From: Agrobacterium tumefaciens
GTDB lineage: Bacteria > Pseudomonadota > Alphaproteobacteria > Rhizobiales > Rhizobiaceae
Assembly (NCBI RefSeq): GCF_009649785.1
Contig: NZ_WJOK01000019.1
Span: 1-64,000 of the forward strand
Direction: 5' to 3'
DNA: 64,000 nucleotides
Program-made: the position numbers and the translations under genes
Notes under the pieces: generated by a model
Databases searched by the model: none
What the model was told of the DNA's origin: nothing
What the model saw: the letters and a program-made list of their open reading frames with translations, nothing else
Shown: piece by piece, positions 36,863-45,995 of the stretch
Numbering within the stretch: position 1 is the stretch's first letter
Layout of the letters: every line of letters begins with the position of its first letter

Positions 36863-37558
36863 TTATACTGTCAGATGGCGACGCGCCTCGGGCGTATCCA
36901 GCGTTTCGGCAAGCCCCTCATGCACAATTTCGCCCCGGTCCATGATGTAGACATAGTCGGCAAGCTCACGGCAGAAATCCAGATATTGCTCGACCAGCAG
37001 GATCGCCATACCGGTTGAATCCCTGAGATATTTGATTGCGCGGCCAATATCCTTGATGATCGACGGCTGAATGCCTTCGGTCGGCTCATCGAGAACGAGG
37101 ATTTTCGGCCTCGTCACCAGCGCCCGGCCGATGGCGAGCTGCTGCTGCTGGCCACCGGACAGGTCGCCGCCGCGTCTGCCCAGCATGGATTGCAGCACAG
37201 GAAACAGGCTGAAAATATCGTCGGGAATGAAACGCTCCTTGCGCGGGAGCGGCGCATAACCGCTTTCAAGGTTTTCCTGCACGCTGAGCAGCGGAAAGAT
37301 TTCACGCCCCTGTGGCACGTAGCCGACACCGCGCTTGGCCCGGTGGTAAGGTGCCAGCCCATCCAGTGCTGCCCCTTCAAAGCTGATCGACCCGCCACTG
37401 ATGGCATGCTGGCCGGTGACCGCGCGCAACAACGAGCTTTTGCCTACGCCGTTTCGGCCGAGAACACAGGTGATCTTGCCCATCTCCGCTTTCAGAGACA
37501 CGCCCCGCAGGGCTTGGGCTGCGCCATAGTGGAGGTTGATGTTTTCGACGTTCAGCAT
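36863..37558 (-). CDS. urtE: urea ABC transporter ATP-binding protein UrtE
   Basis: A 231-residue LivF-type ATPase. Walker A GRNGVGKSSLLRA (about 34-46), signature DLSGGQQQQLAIGRAL, Walker B ILVLDEPTEGIQPSI. MLNVENINLHYGAAQALRGVSL is the UrtE start. It is the last gene of urtABCDE; a RIME-like repeat lies between urtD and urtE, so the last gene is transcribed through about 207 non-coding bases. Confidence 0.95.
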   Translation of the reverse strand: MLNVENINLHYGAAQALRGVSLKAEMGKITCVLGRNGVGKSSLLRAVTGQHAISGGSISFEGAALDGLAPYHRAKRGVGYVPQGREIFPLLSVQENLESGYAPLPRKERFIPDDIFSLFPVLQSMLGRRGGDLSGGQQQQLAIGRALVTRPKILVLDEPTEGIQPSIIKDIGRAIKYLRDSTGMAILLVEQYLDFCRELADYVYIMDRGEIVHEGLAETLDTPEARRHLTV

Positions 37559-37592
37559 GGTGCAACTCCATTGATGCTTTGGTGGGCGGCGC

Positions 37593-37747
37593 TACCCCCT
37601 CTGCCCTGCCGGGCATCTCCCCCACACGGAGGGAAATCAGATGCCGTTCCCGCTCGTCCCATCGCCTACTGGTCTTGGGGCAGGGTGTTAGCCGCTTGCC
37701 GATCTCCCCCCTTGTGGGGGAGATGCCCGGCAGGGCAGAGGGGGGTG
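37593..37747. repeat. RIME-like palindromic repeat, copy B
   Basis: About 155 bases with the same ends as copy A (CCCTCTGCCCTGCCGGGCAT ... ATGCCCGGCAGGGCAGAGGG); here the outer arms are almost perfect complements. It lies between urtD and urtE. Confidence 0.82.
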
Positions 37748-37765
37748 AAGCCGCAGACGCTTCCA

Positions 37766-38527
37766 TCACCGCCCCAGATAATTCTCGATCACCTTCGGAT
37801 CGCTGGACACAAAATCGATCGACCCTTCGGCCAGCACCGAGCCCTCGGCAAGACACGTCACCTTCACGCCCAGCTCGCGGATGAAGCCCATGTCGTGCTC
37901 CACCACCACGACCGAGCGGGTCTTGGCGATTTCCTTCAGGAGTACGGCAGTTTCCGCCGTCTCCGCATCCGTCATGCCCGCCACCGGCTCGTCCACCAGA
38001 AGCAGCTTCGGCTCCTGCGCGAGCAGCATGCCGATTTCCAGCCACTGTTTCTGGCCGTGCGAGAGGTTGGCCGCGAGATCGCCGCGGCGGTGGCTGAGAC
38101 GCACGGTGGCGAGGATTTCCTCGATACGCGCCTTGTCCTCCGCTGTCAGCCTGTAGAACAGCGTGGCGAAGACGCCGCGTTTGCGGTTCAACGCCAGTTC
38201 CAGATTGTCCCAGACGGTATGGCTTTCAAACACCGTTGGCTTCTGGAATTTACGCCCGATGCCCAGCTGGGCAATGTCCGCCTCGTCCTTTTTCGTGAGG
38301 TCGATGCTGTCTTCGAACAGCACCGTGCCCGTATCCGGCCGGGTCTTGCCGGTGATGATATCCATCATCGTCGTCTTGCCGGCGCCATTCGGACCGATGA
38401 TGGCCCGCAGCTCGCCCGGCTCCACCACGAAGGACAGGGAATTCAGCGCCCTGAACCCGTCGAAGGAAACGGAAACACCGTCGAGATAAAGCAGGCTTTT
38501 GGTTCTGTTTTCGGAAACCGTGTTCAT
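37766..38527 (-). CDS. urtD: urea ABC transporter ATP-binding protein UrtD
   Basis: A 253-residue LivG-type ATPase. ATG at 38527 follows GAGTGAGG; the frame upstream belongs to urtC. Walker A GPNGAGKTTMMDIITG, signature LSHGQKQWLEIGMLL, Walker B LLLVDEPVAGMTD and EHDMGF are complete. LLYLDGVSVSFDGFRALN begins the domain. It partners UrtE to drive urea uptake through UrtBC. Confidence 0.95.
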   Translation of the reverse strand: MNTVSENRTKSLLYLDGVSVSFDGFRALNSLSFVVEPGELRAIIGPNGAGKTTMMDIITGKTRPDTGTVLFEDSIDLTKKDEADIAQLGIGRKFQKPTVFESHTVWDNLELALNRKRGVFATLFYRLTAEDKARIEEILATVRLSHRRGDLAANLSHGQKQWLEIGMLLAQEPKLLLVDEPVAGMTDAETAETAVLLKEIAKTRSVVVVEHDMGFIRELGVKVTCLAEGSVLAEGSIDFVSSDPKVIENYLGR

Positions 38528-38534
38528 ATCAGCC

Positions 38535-39713
38535 TCACTCCGCCGCCTGTTGCGCCGCTGTTGCAGCACTGTCATTGCCCGGTTGTCCGGCCGCACTTGC
38601 CGCCCGCGCAACACGCTTTTCGCGCCGGCCGACCAGATAATGCTGCACGGTGCCAACGATGCCCTTGGGGAAGAACAGCGTCACCGCGATGAACAGCCCA
38701 CCCAGCGCAAACAGCCAGAATTCGGGGAAAGCGCCAGTGAAATAGCTCTTGCCGCCATTGACCAGCAGCGCGCCGATGATCGGCCCGATCAGCGTGCCGC
38801 GCCCGCCGACTGCGGTCCAAACCACCACCTCGATGGAGTTGGCGGGGGAGAATTCGCCGGGATTGATGATGCCCACCTGCGGCACGAACAGCGCACCGGC
38901 AATGCCCGCCATCATGGCCGAGACGACGAAGGTAAAGAGCTTGATGTTTTCCACCCGGAAACCGAGGAAGCGCACCCGGCTTTCGGCATCGCGCACGCCC
39001 ACCAGCACCTTGCCGAATTTGGAATTGACGATGCCAGATGCAATCAGCAGCGAAAGCGCCAGCATCACGGCCGTCATCGCAAACAGCACGGCACGGGTGC
39101 CATCCGCCTGCACGGAAAAGCCGAGAATATCCTTGAAATCGGTGAGACCATTATTGCCGCCGAAACCCATGTCGTTGCGGAAGAAGGCAAGCAGCAGGGC
39201 GTAGGTCATAGCCTGCGTGATGATGGAGAGGTAAACGCCGTTGACGCGCGAGCGGAAGGCGAACCAGCCGAACACGAAGGCGAGCAGGCCGGGCACCACC
39301 AGCACCATCAGTGCTGCAAACCAGAACATGTCGAAGCCATGCCAGAACCACGGCAGTTCCTTCCAGTTGAGGAACACCATGAAGTCAGGCAGCACGGGAT
39401 GGCCGTAAACACCGCGCGTGCCGATCTGCCGCATCAGATACATGCCCATGGCATAACCGCCGAGCGCGAAGAAGGCGGCGTGGCCGAGCGAGAGAATGCC
39501 GCAATATCCCCAGACCAGATCAAGCGCCAGCGCCAGCAGCGCATAGGCCAGATATTTGCCGAGCATCGACATGATGTAGGTCGGGATGCGGAACGCGCTG
39601 TCAGCCGGCAACAGCAGATTGGAGGCGGGCACCAGCACGGCGATGGCCAGGATGATGCCGATGGCGATGGAAATGCGGCGATCGAGCGCGCGCAGGAGGA
39701 AGCCGGTAATCAT
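38535..39713 (-). CDS. urtC: urea ABC transporter permease UrtC
   Basis: A 392-residue LivM-type permease with about ten membrane helices. Conserved loops include LALDLVWGYCGILSLGHAAFFALGGYAMGMYLM and FRSRVNGVYLSIITQAMTYALLLAF. A polar alanine-rich tail (about 365-392) lies in the cytoplasm. Its ATG overlaps the urtB stop (ATGA). Confidence 0.95.
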   Translation of the reverse strand: MITGFLLRALDRRISIAIGIILAIAVLVPASNLLLPADSAFRIPTYIMSMLGKYLAYALLALALDLVWGYCGILSLGHAAFFALGGYAMGMYLMRQIGTRGVYGHPVLPDFMVFLNWKELPWFWHGFDMFWFAALMVLVVPGLLAFVFGWFAFRSRVNGVYLSIITQAMTYALLLAFFRNDMGFGGNNGLTDFKDILGFSVQADGTRAVLFAMTAVMLALSLLIASGIVNSKFGKVLVGVRDAESRVRFLGFRVENIKLFTFVVSAMMAGIAGALFVPQVGIINPGEFSPANSIEVVVWTAVGGRGTLIGPIIGALLVNGGKSYFTGAFPEFWLFALGGLFIAVTLFFPKGIVGTVQHYLVGRREKRVARAASAAGQPGNDSAATAAQQAAE

Positions 39714-41323
39714 GCTTCGATCGCCCTTCCCTTGAGTGCGAAGAGACCACGCGGCCGCTTCTGGATGAACAGGATGATGAGAACGAGCACGAGGATCTTG
39801 CCGAGCACGGCGCCCACCGTCGGCTCAAGGAACTTGTTGAGCACGCCGAGCGACAGCGCACCCACGAGCGTTCCCCAGAGATTGCCGACCCCGCCGAATA
39901 CCACCACCATGAAACTGTCGATGATGTAGCTCTGGCCGAGATTGGGCGAGACATTGTCGATCTGCGACAGCGCTACCCCGGCAAGGCCGGCAACGCCGGA
40001 ACCGAGCGCGAAGGTGAAGGCATCCACCCAGGGCGTGCGGATGCCCATGGAAGAGGCCATGCGGCGGTTCTGGGTCACAGCGCGCATCTGCAAGCCGAAG
40101 GCGGAGCGCTTCAAAAGCACCAGCAGCGCGAAGAAGACGGAAAGCGAGAAACAGACGATCCACACCCGGTTCCAGGTGAAATTGAGGTAACCGACGCTGA
40201 ACGAGCCGGACATCCAGCTCGGGCTGCCGACCTCACGGTTGGTCGGGCCGAAGATGGAACGCACGCCCTGTTGCAGGATCAGCGAGATACCCCAGGTGGC
40301 GAGCAGCGTTTCCAGCGGTCGCCCGTAGAGATAGCGGATGACGCCGCGCTCCATGATGAGGCCGACGCAGGCTGTGACCAGAAAGGCGGCCGGCAGGGCA
40401 ATCGCCAGTGACCAGTCGAACAGGCCGGGGAAATGGCTGCGGATCAACTCCTGCACCATGAAGGTGGAGTAAGCGCCGATCATCACCATCTCGCCATGCG
40501 CCATATTGATGATGCCCATGACGCCGAAGGTGATGGCAAGACCGATGGCGGCGAGCAGCAGCACCGAGCCGAGCGACAGGCCGTACCAGACATTCTGTGC
40601 GTAATCCCAGAAGGCAAGGGAACTCTCGATGCTCGAAATCGCCTCGTCCACATCCGGCTTCAGGCTCGGATCAACCGTGGGCGTCGCCGCCATCAGAATG
40701 CTGATCGCATCGCGCCCGCCAAGCGCCTTGATGGTGGCGATCGCTTCTTTCTTCACCTCAAGGGGGCGGTCGGAGGAAAGCAGCGAGACAGCCCGCGCCT
40801 CCTCCATCCGCGTCCGCACCTCTTTGTCGGTTTCCTTGGATATGGCCGCTTCCAGCAATTCCAGATTTTCGGCACTGGGGGCTTTCAGAACCGCATCGGC
40901 GGCGGAAAGCCGCACCGAGCGTTCCGGACTGAGCAACGTCAGGCCGCCCATCGCGGCGCGGATGACGCGACGCAGATTGTTGTTGACCCTGATCTTGGTA
41001 ACCGCCGCCTTCGGGGCTTCGCCAGCACTTTCGCCGGTCAGCGGATCGATGAGTGTGAAATTGGAACCCGACGGCTTGGTCATGAACACCAGATTGTCGG
41101 CCTTGCGCACGTAAAGATCGCCTGATGCAAAAGCCTCAAGCGCCGGCACCACCCGCGCGTCGCCGGTGGCAGCAATCTGGCCGATCAATGTTTCGGCCTG
41201 CTTGAAGTCAGCCGTGCCGAGCTGGTCGATCAGCGCCTTCGGATCGCTCTGCGCGAGGGACTGGGCGGCGATCCCCAGGGTGAGCCAGAGGAAGATGGCT
41301 CCGAGAAAAGATCGGATCGTCAT
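39710..41323 (-). CDS. urtB: urea ABC transporter permease UrtB
   Basis: A 537-residue LivH-type permease with the N-terminal extension usual for UrtB. ATG at 41323 after AAGGA starts a signal-like helix (FLGAIFLWLTLGIAAQSLA); residues about 25-225 form a soluble, HEAT-like region, then eight or so helices hold GLAITFGVMGIINMAHGEMVMIGAYST and GVGNLWGTLVGALSLGVLNKFLEP. It overlaps urtC by 4 bases. A RIME-like repeat separates it from urtA. Confidence 0.94.
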   Translation of the reverse strand: MTIRSFLGAIFLWLTLGIAAQSLAQSDPKALIDQLGTADFKQAETLIGQIAATGDARVVPALEAFASGDLYVRKADNLVFMTKPSGSNFTLIDPLTGESAGEAPKAAVTKIRVNNNLRRVIRAAMGGLTLLSPERSVRLSAADAVLKAPSAENLELLEAAISKETDKEVRTRMEEARAVSLLSSDRPLEVKKEAIATIKALGGRDAISILMAATPTVDPSLKPDVDEAISSIESSLAFWDYAQNVWYGLSLGSVLLLAAIGLAITFGVMGIINMAHGEMVMIGAYSTFMVQELIRSHFPGLFDWSLAIALPAAFLVTACVGLIMERGVIRYLYGRPLETLLATWGISLILQQGVRSIFGPTNREVGSPSWMSGSFSVGYLNFTWNRVWIVCFSLSVFFALLVLLKRSAFGLQMRAVTQNRRMASSMGIRTPWVDAFTFALGSGVAGLAGVALSQIDNVSPNLGQSYIIDSFMVVVFGGVGNLWGTLVGALSLGVLNKFLEPTVGAVLGKILVLVLIILFIQKRPRGLFALKGRAIEA

Positions 41324-41388
41324 GTCGGGTTCCTTGGAGCGGTTTGCGACTCTGCGGTTGCGTGTGGCACGACCTGAATATGCGGCTT

Positions 41389-41547
41389 CACCCCCCCTCT
41401 GCCCTGCCGGGCATCTCCCCCTCAAGGGGTGAGATCGACCCGTGGCAAGGTCCCGTCCATCTCGACGTTCAAGGATGAAATGGCGGGAGAGCATCTTGCC
41501 GATCTCCCCCCTTGAGGGGGAGATGTCCGGCAGGACAGAGGGGGGTA
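41389..41547. repeat. RIME-like palindromic repeat, copy C
   Basis: About 159 bases with ends CCCTCTGCCCTGCCGGGCAT and GAGATGTCCGGCAGGACAGA; inner arms differ from copies A and B by reading CTCAAGGGG instead of CACAAGGGG. It lies between urtA and urtB. Confidence 0.82.
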
Positions 41548-41607
41548 ATTCTGGCTCAGTTTGTAAACAATCCGCCCCTCCAAAGAGGGGCGGCGTTCGT
41601 TTCCTTA

Positions 41608-42897
41608 TCAGCTGCCCTTGCCGCCGCACTTGCCGGTTGCAACGTTGAAGTTGCCGCAGGACATCGGCTTGCGCCAATCCGAAATCAGATCCTTCGAGTC
41701 AGGCAGGTAATCCGACCATTCGTCACCCACGACCTGTGGCGTCTGCTGCACGATTTCGAACTGCCCATCGGCCTGGATTTCACCGATCAGCACCGGCTTG
41801 GTGATGTGGTGGTTCGGCATGACGGTGGAGTAACCGCCAGAAAGGTTCGGCACGGAAACGCCGATGATGCTGTCAAGAACTGCGTCCGTATCGGTCGTAC
41901 CTGCGGTTTCGACGGCCTTAACCCAGGCGTTGAAACCGATATAGGCGGCTTCCATCGGGTCGTTCGTCACGCGCTTGTCGTTCTTGGTAAACGCATGCCA
42001 GGTTTTGATGAATTCGGCGTTGACCTCGGTATCGACAGACTGGAAGTAGTTCCAGGCGGCAAGGTGGCCGACCAGCGGCGCGGTATCGAGACCGGCAAGC
42101 TCTTCTTCACCGACCGAGAAGGCGACGACCGGAATGTCCTCGGCCTTGATGCCCTGGTTCGCAAGCTCCTTGTAGAAGGGCACGTTGGCGTCACCATTGA
42201 TGGTGGAGACAACGGCGGTCTTCTTGCCGGCCGAGCCGAACTTCTTGATGTCGGACACGATCGTCTGCCAGTCGGACTGGCCGAACGGGGTGTAGTTGAT
42301 CATGATGTCCTCTTCCTTGACGCCTTTCGACATCAGGTAGGCCTTCAGGATCTTGTTTGTGGTCTGCGGGTAGACATAGTCGGTACCTGCCAGAACCCAG
42401 CGCTCGACGCCTTCGGTCTTGGCGAGATAATCGACGGCCGGAATGGCCTGCTGGTTGGGCGCTGCACCCGTGTAGACGATGTTGCGGGAGGATTCTTCAC
42501 CCTCATACTGCACCGGGTAGAACAGCAGGGAATTCAGCTCTTCGAAAACCGGCAGCACGGATTTGCGCGACGAAGATGTCCAGCAACCGAAAACGGCGGC
42601 GACCTTGTCCTGCGAAATCAGCTGGCGGGCCTTTTCGGCAAACAGCGGCCAGTCGGAGGCCGGGTCGACCACGACGGCTTCGAGCTTCTTGCCGAGAACG
42701 CCGCCCTTCTTGTTCTGCTCGTCGATGAGCATCAGCATGGCGTCCTTCAGCGTCGTCTCTGAAATCGCCATGGTGCCGGAAAGAGAATGCAGCACGCCTA
42801 CCTTGATCGTATCGTCGGCGGCAAATGCGCCATGGAAGGCGGTGGTGGACATGATTGCGCCGAGCAGCGCGGCGCTAAGCGTCTTGCGGAATGTCAT
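41608..42897 (-). CDS. urtA: urea ABC transporter substrate-binding protein UrtA
   Basis: A 429-residue periplasmic binding protein with a Sec signal (MTFRKTLSAALLGAIMSTTAFHGAFA). The UrtA-specific DDTIKVGVLHSLSGTMAIS, VFGCWTSSSRKSVLPVFEELNSLLFYPVQYEGEESS and GSDYVYPQTTNKIL-like segment are present. Four cysteines include two at the C-terminal end (CGNFNVATGKCGG). It is the first gene of urtABCDE; the promoter lies in the 343 bases upstream, where I can pick no clear box. Confidence 0.96.
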   Translation of the reverse strand: MTFRKTLSAALLGAIMSTTAFHGAFAADDTIKVGVLHSLSGTMAISETTLKDAMLMLIDEQNKKGGVLGKKLEAVVVDPASDWPLFAEKARQLISQDKVAAVFGCWTSSSRKSVLPVFEELNSLLFYPVQYEGEESSRNIVYTGAAPNQQAIPAVDYLAKTEGVERWVLAGTDYVYPQTTNKILKAYLMSKGVKEEDIMINYTPFGQSDWQTIVSDIKKFGSAGKKTAVVSTINGDANVPFYKELANQGIKAEDIPVVAFSVGEEELAGLDTAPLVGHLAAWNYFQSVDTEVNAEFIKTWHAFTKNDKRVTNDPMEAAYIGFNAWVKAVETAGTTDTDAVLDSIIGVSVPNLSGGYSTVMPNHHITKPVLIGEIQADGQFEIVQQTPQVVGDEWSDYLPDSKDLISDWRKPMSCGNFNVATGKCGGKGS

Positions 42898-43240
42898 CGG
42901 AAGAACCCCTCTCCTTGTTTAGCCCTCATGGGGCTTCAGCGGCATCGTTGACCGCTGCTGGAAGGGACTATCGATCTCGCGGGCGAGAAACCGTATACGT
43001 CAATTGACGTAGGCGGGGTGGCGAAAGCTGCAGGGGGTGTTGGGGAGAGGGAAATCCTGGCCGGGGCAACCGATGTGAAACCTGGCGTTTCAACATGCTT
43101 CTTCTCCGGCAGGGAAGACTCGAGCGGCAGCGGGTCGAGGGTGCGAGGTCGGAGACAGACTGAGAAGTCGTCCCTTCATCCGGCGCTTCGCGCCATCTTC
43201 TCCCCGGCAGGGGAGAAGAAACGATCAGCGACGCTTCACA
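42898..43240. other. intergenic region upstream of urtA, with hairpin repeats
   Basis: No gene is supported. The urtA ribosome site and promoter should be near 42898-43000. The part 43090-43220 is repeat-like. I see no sigma-54 site on the minus strand, although urt operons are often under nitrogen control. Confidence 0.5.
43171..43220. repeat. small hairpin-rich intergenic repeat
   Basis: Two adjacent perfect hairpins: GGCGC-TTC-GCGCC and CTTCTCCCC-GGCA-GGGGAGAAG. A shortened relative (CTTCTCCGGCAGGGAAG) lies near 43100. The form suggests a dispersed element different from the RIME-like one, but only one full copy is in the window. Confidence 0.5.
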
Positions 43241-43438
43241 TCAGGCGTGCGGCTTGTCGTCCCGCTCTTCGTCACGGATCGCATCGTCATGATACCAGGA
43301 GCCGAAATCGACATGCGGCTGACGTGCCTCGCGCTCCAGATCGCTCAGCCCGATGTTACGGAACTTTGAGAGCCCCGCGCGTCCGCCGACCGGAAATTGA
43401 AAGATCGTTGCCGTTTCACGATGAAAGCCAGTTGCCAT
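43241..43438 (-). CDS. gstI: GstI-like small protein (DUF2735), glutamine synthetase inhibitor
   Basis: A 65-residue protein from the ATG at 43438 (MATGFHRETATIFQFPVGG...). The FHRETATIFQFPVGGRAGL core is DUF2735. In Rhizobium leguminosarum the divergent neighbour of glnII, gstI (63 residues), blocks translation of glnII mRNA; position, orientation and size agree. An extension to 43471 has no better ribosome site. Identity with GstI is inferred from place and motif; inhibition is not shown here. Confidence 0.8.
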   Translation of the reverse strand: MATGFHRETATIFQFPVGGRAGLSKFRNIGLSDLEREARQPHVDFGSWYHDDAIRDEERDDKPHA

Positions 43439-43929
43439 ATCGAACATCTCACTTTGTTTGCATCGAAGCACTTTGGTTGTGAAGCAAACCCGTTAGCTCT
43501 GGTTTAGCTCCATTTGATTAAAAAAAAATCACGTTGCGAAAAATATAGGCATTAAATGGTCATTCAGCAAGAAAAACCATTCCGGAAGCGCCGGTTTTTG
43601 GGGCAAATGCCGATCCGTCGTTCGCAATCGAAAACATTGCACCGCAACAGGGCATTTTGAGCGATGCCACCCGCTATCTGTTAGGAATCACTGACGAAAC
43701 ATTAGGGTTCGATTTACCTGCCGCAGTGCAGCATGAGCGGTTAATGGCCATATCGGCCCCCTCGGCCCTGAGCATGCCTGAAAGATTTTTCGAAGAATTC
43801 GCAAAACATCGCCAATCTGGCACGCGGCATGCATCTATATGGCCAGCCCTTGAACGCGAATGTTGCTTCCGGTGGCGAAAGCCACGGCAAGCCTCAAGGC
43901 TTCGCATTGTTACCTATGAGAGGTTCGTA
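43439..43929. promoter_or_regulatory. gstI-glnII divergent control region
   Basis: 490 bases between two divergent starts, holding a sigma-54 promoter for glnII at 43818-43833 and AT-rich stretches near 43510-43560 (poly-A and TTAAATGG). A partial dyad TGCACC-GCAAC-AGGGCA at 43637-43652 could be a weak NtrC site. An in-frame upward extension of glnII exists, but this region reads as regulatory. Confidence 0.6.
43818..43833 (+). promoter_or_regulatory. sigma-54 promoter of glnII
   Basis: TGGCACGCGGCATGCA matches the -24/-12 consensus TGGCACG-N4-TTGCA at all but one position and has the required 10-base GG-GC spacing. The start of transcription would be near 43845, leaving an 85-base leader before the ATG at 43930. 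NtrC-activated transcription of glnII is established in rhizobia. Confidence 0.85.
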
Positions 43930-44964
43930 ATGACTAAGTTCAAACTCGAGTACATCTGGCTTGACGGTTATAAGCCGGTCCCCAACCTGCGCGGCAAGAC
44001 ACAGGTCAAGGAATTCGATGAATTCCCGACGCTCGAGCAGCTGCCGCTTTGGGGTTTTGATGGCTCGTCCACGCAGCAGGCCGAAGGCCACTCTTCGGAT
44101 TGCGTTCTGAAGCCCGTCGCGATCTACCCCGATCCGGCCCGCACCAACGGCGTGCTGGTCATGTGCGAAGTCATGATGCCTGACGGCGTCACCCCGCATG
44201 CATCGAACAGCCGCGCGACCATCCTCGACGACGAGGACGCATGGTTCGGCTTCGAACAGGAATATTTCTTCTACCAGGACGGCCGCCCGCTCGGCTTCCC
44301 CGAGCAGGGTTACCCGGCTCCGCAGGGTCCGTATTACACCGGCGTCGGCTTCAAGAACGTCGGCTCGGTTGCCCGCGAAATCGTTGAAGAACATCTAGAC
44401 CTCTGCCTCGAAGCCGGCATCAACCACGAAGGCATCAATGCCGAAGTGGCCAAGGGTCAGTGGGAATTCCAGGTATTCGGCAAGGGCTCCAAGCGCGCCG
44501 CCGACCAGATCTGGATCGCCCGTTACCTGCTGCTGCGTCTTTGCGAACAGTACGGCATCGACGTCGAATTCCATTGCAAGCCGCTCGGCGATACCGACTG
44601 GAACGGTTCGGGCATGCATTGCAACTTCTCCACCAAGTTCATGCGTGAAGTTGGCGGCAAGGAGTATTTCGAAGCCCTCATGGCCGCTTTCGCCAAGAAC
44701 TGGCAGGAGCACATCGACGTTTACGGTCCGGACAACCACCTGCGCCTGACCGGCAAGCACGAAACCGCTCCGTGGAACAAGTTCTCCTACGGCGTTGCCG
44801 ACCGTGGCGCCTCGATCCGCGTTCCGCACTCCTTCGTCAACAACGGTTACCGTGGTTACCTCGAAGACCGTCGTCCGAACTCGCAGGGCTGCCCTTACCA
44901 GATCGCTTCCGTCGTTCTGAAGACGATTGCAGAAGTGCCGCTCGCAAAGTCGGCTGCTGCCTGA
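43930..44964 (+). CDS. glnII: glutamine synthetase II (eukaryotic-type GSII)
   Basis: A 344-residue type II glutamine synthetase making glutamine from glutamate, ammonia and ATP. The ATG at 43930 follows GAGAGG; MTKFKLEYIWLDGYKP is the classic GSII opening. Conserved: LPLWGFDGSSTQQAEGHSSDC, FGFEQEYFFY, GINAEVAKGQWEFQVFG, GSGMHCNFSTKFMRE and NHLRLTGKHETAPWNKFSYGVADRGASIRVP. The dodecameric GSI regulation by adenylylation does not apply; control here is by sigma-54 and by gstI. A strong terminator follows. Confidence 0.97.
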   Translation: MTKFKLEYIWLDGYKPVPNLRGKTQVKEFDEFPTLEQLPLWGFDGSSTQQAEGHSSDCVLKPVAIYPDPARTNGVLVMCEVMMPDGVTPHASNSRATILDDEDAWFGFEQEYFFYQDGRPLGFPEQGYPAPQGPYYTGVGFKNVGSVAREIVEEHLDLCLEAGINHEGINAEVAKGQWEFQVFGKGSKRAADQIWIARYLLLRLCEQYGIDVEFHCKPLGDTDWNGSGMHCNFSTKFMREVGGKEYFEALMAAFAKNWQEHIDVYGPDNHLRLTGKHETAPWNKFSYGVADRGASIRVPHSFVNNGYRGYLEDRRPNSQGCPYQIASVVLKTIAEVPLAKSAAA

Positions 44965-44975
44965 TAACCCAAGAC

Positions 44976-45009
44976 ATGGCGTCGCCCGCAACCGGGCGAC
45001 GCCATTTTT
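44976..45009 (+). terminator. terminator of glnII
   Basis: A 13-base perfect stem ATGGCGTCGCCCG / CGGGCGACGCCAT with loop CAAC and a run of five T, 11 bases after the glnII stop. Confidence 0.93.
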
Positions 45010-45181
45010 ATGTCCACCGAACGGCCGGACCAGACAGGCGACCTTTCGCCCTCTGCCCTGCGTGGAATATTCTTGCCTATGCGCAAACTCGAAGACGTTG
45101 CGTGGCTTTGACCAACCGCATCGGCTTTTCCGAACCGCGACACGGTTTTCGGTCCGATGCTCTAAAGCAAGAAGGTGAGCG

Positions 45182-45952
45182 ATGGGCATTCTCAAAAAAT
45201 TCTCTCTCGAAAACCGCATCGCCATCATCACCGGCAGCGGCCGCGGTCTCGGTTTCGAAATCGCCAGGGCCTTTGCCGAGGCTGGCGCCCACGTGTGGCT
45301 GACCGGCCGTAACGCCGAGGCGCTGGAAGAGGCAGCAGGCACACTTCGGCAAGCCGGCGGAAAAGCCGATTATGCCGCTTTCGACATTGCCGACACCGCC
45401 GCCGGAACTGCCCTCGTCCACCGCATCATGGACGAATTCGGCCATCTCGATATCCTCGTTAACAATGTTGGCGCACGCGACCGCCGCCCGCTTTCCGAAT
45501 TCAGCGACGAGGACGTGCTGGAGCTTATCCGCACCGACCTCACCTCCTCCGTCTCGCTGTCGCGAGACGCCGCGCAAGCCATGAACACCAACGGTTACGG
45601 CCGCATCATCACCATCACCTCCATTCTCGGCCACATCGTCAGGCCGGGCGATGCGATCTATCCCGTTGCCAAGCAGGGGCTAACCGGGCTGATGCGCGCA
45701 ATCGCTGTCGAATATGGCGCGCGCGGCATCACCAGCAACGCCATTGCACCCGGCATGTTCGCCACGGAAACCAATGCGGCCCTTGCCGAAAACCCTGACA
45801 TGGTCGCCTTTGCCAAGCTGCGCGTGCCGCTTGAACGCTGGGGCAGGCCGGATGAAATCGCCGGTGCCGCCCTGTTTCTGGCCAGCGACGCCTCCTCCTT
45901 CGTCAACGGCCATGTGCTGACGGTGGATGGCGGCATGTCGGTGCGGCTGTGA
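45182..45952 (+). CDS. short-chain dehydrogenase/reductase, gluconate 5-dehydrogenase-like
   Basis: A 256-residue SDR oxidoreductase. Cofactor motif ITGSGRGLGFEIARAF (about 18-33), ILVNNVG near 96, the catalytic Ser of ITSILGH and the YxxxK of IYPVAKQGL are present. LVNNVGARDRRPLSEF and the C-terminal NGHVLTVDGGMS suit the gluconate-dehydrogenase/3-oxoacyl branch. Substrate is uncertain. It is transcribed from its own promoter after the glnII terminator and precedes the transporter-kinase by 43 bases. Confidence 0.88.
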   Translation: MGILKKFSLENRIAIITGSGRGLGFEIARAFAEAGAHVWLTGRNAEALEEAAGTLRQAGGKADYAAFDIADTAAGTALVHRIMDEFGHLDILVNNVGARDRRPLSEFSDEDVLELIRTDLTSSVSLSRDAAQAMNTNGYGRIITITSILGHIVRPGDAIYPVAKQGLTGLMRAIAVEYGARGITSNAIAPGMFATETNAALAENPDMVAFAKLRVPLERWGRPDEIAGAALFLASDASSFVNGHVLTVDGGMSVRL

Positions 45953-45995
45953 GAATGGCAAAACACCTTTTGCGGGAAGGGGCTGGATCCTAGGC

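Noticed and set aside
42995..43040. A sigma-54-like sequence near the urtA promoter (TGGCGAAAGCTGCA)
   Set aside because: It is on the wrong strand for urtA and GG-GC spacing is 8, not 10.
43637..43652. NtrC-like dyad upstream of glnII
   Set aside because: Only the left half matches; the right half has 4 of 6 bases, so it is mentioned only as a weak candidate within the control region.
43657..43929. An upstream extension of glnII by about 91 residues
   Set aside because: It reads through the sigma-54 promoter; the standard GSII start follows a good ribosome site at 43930.
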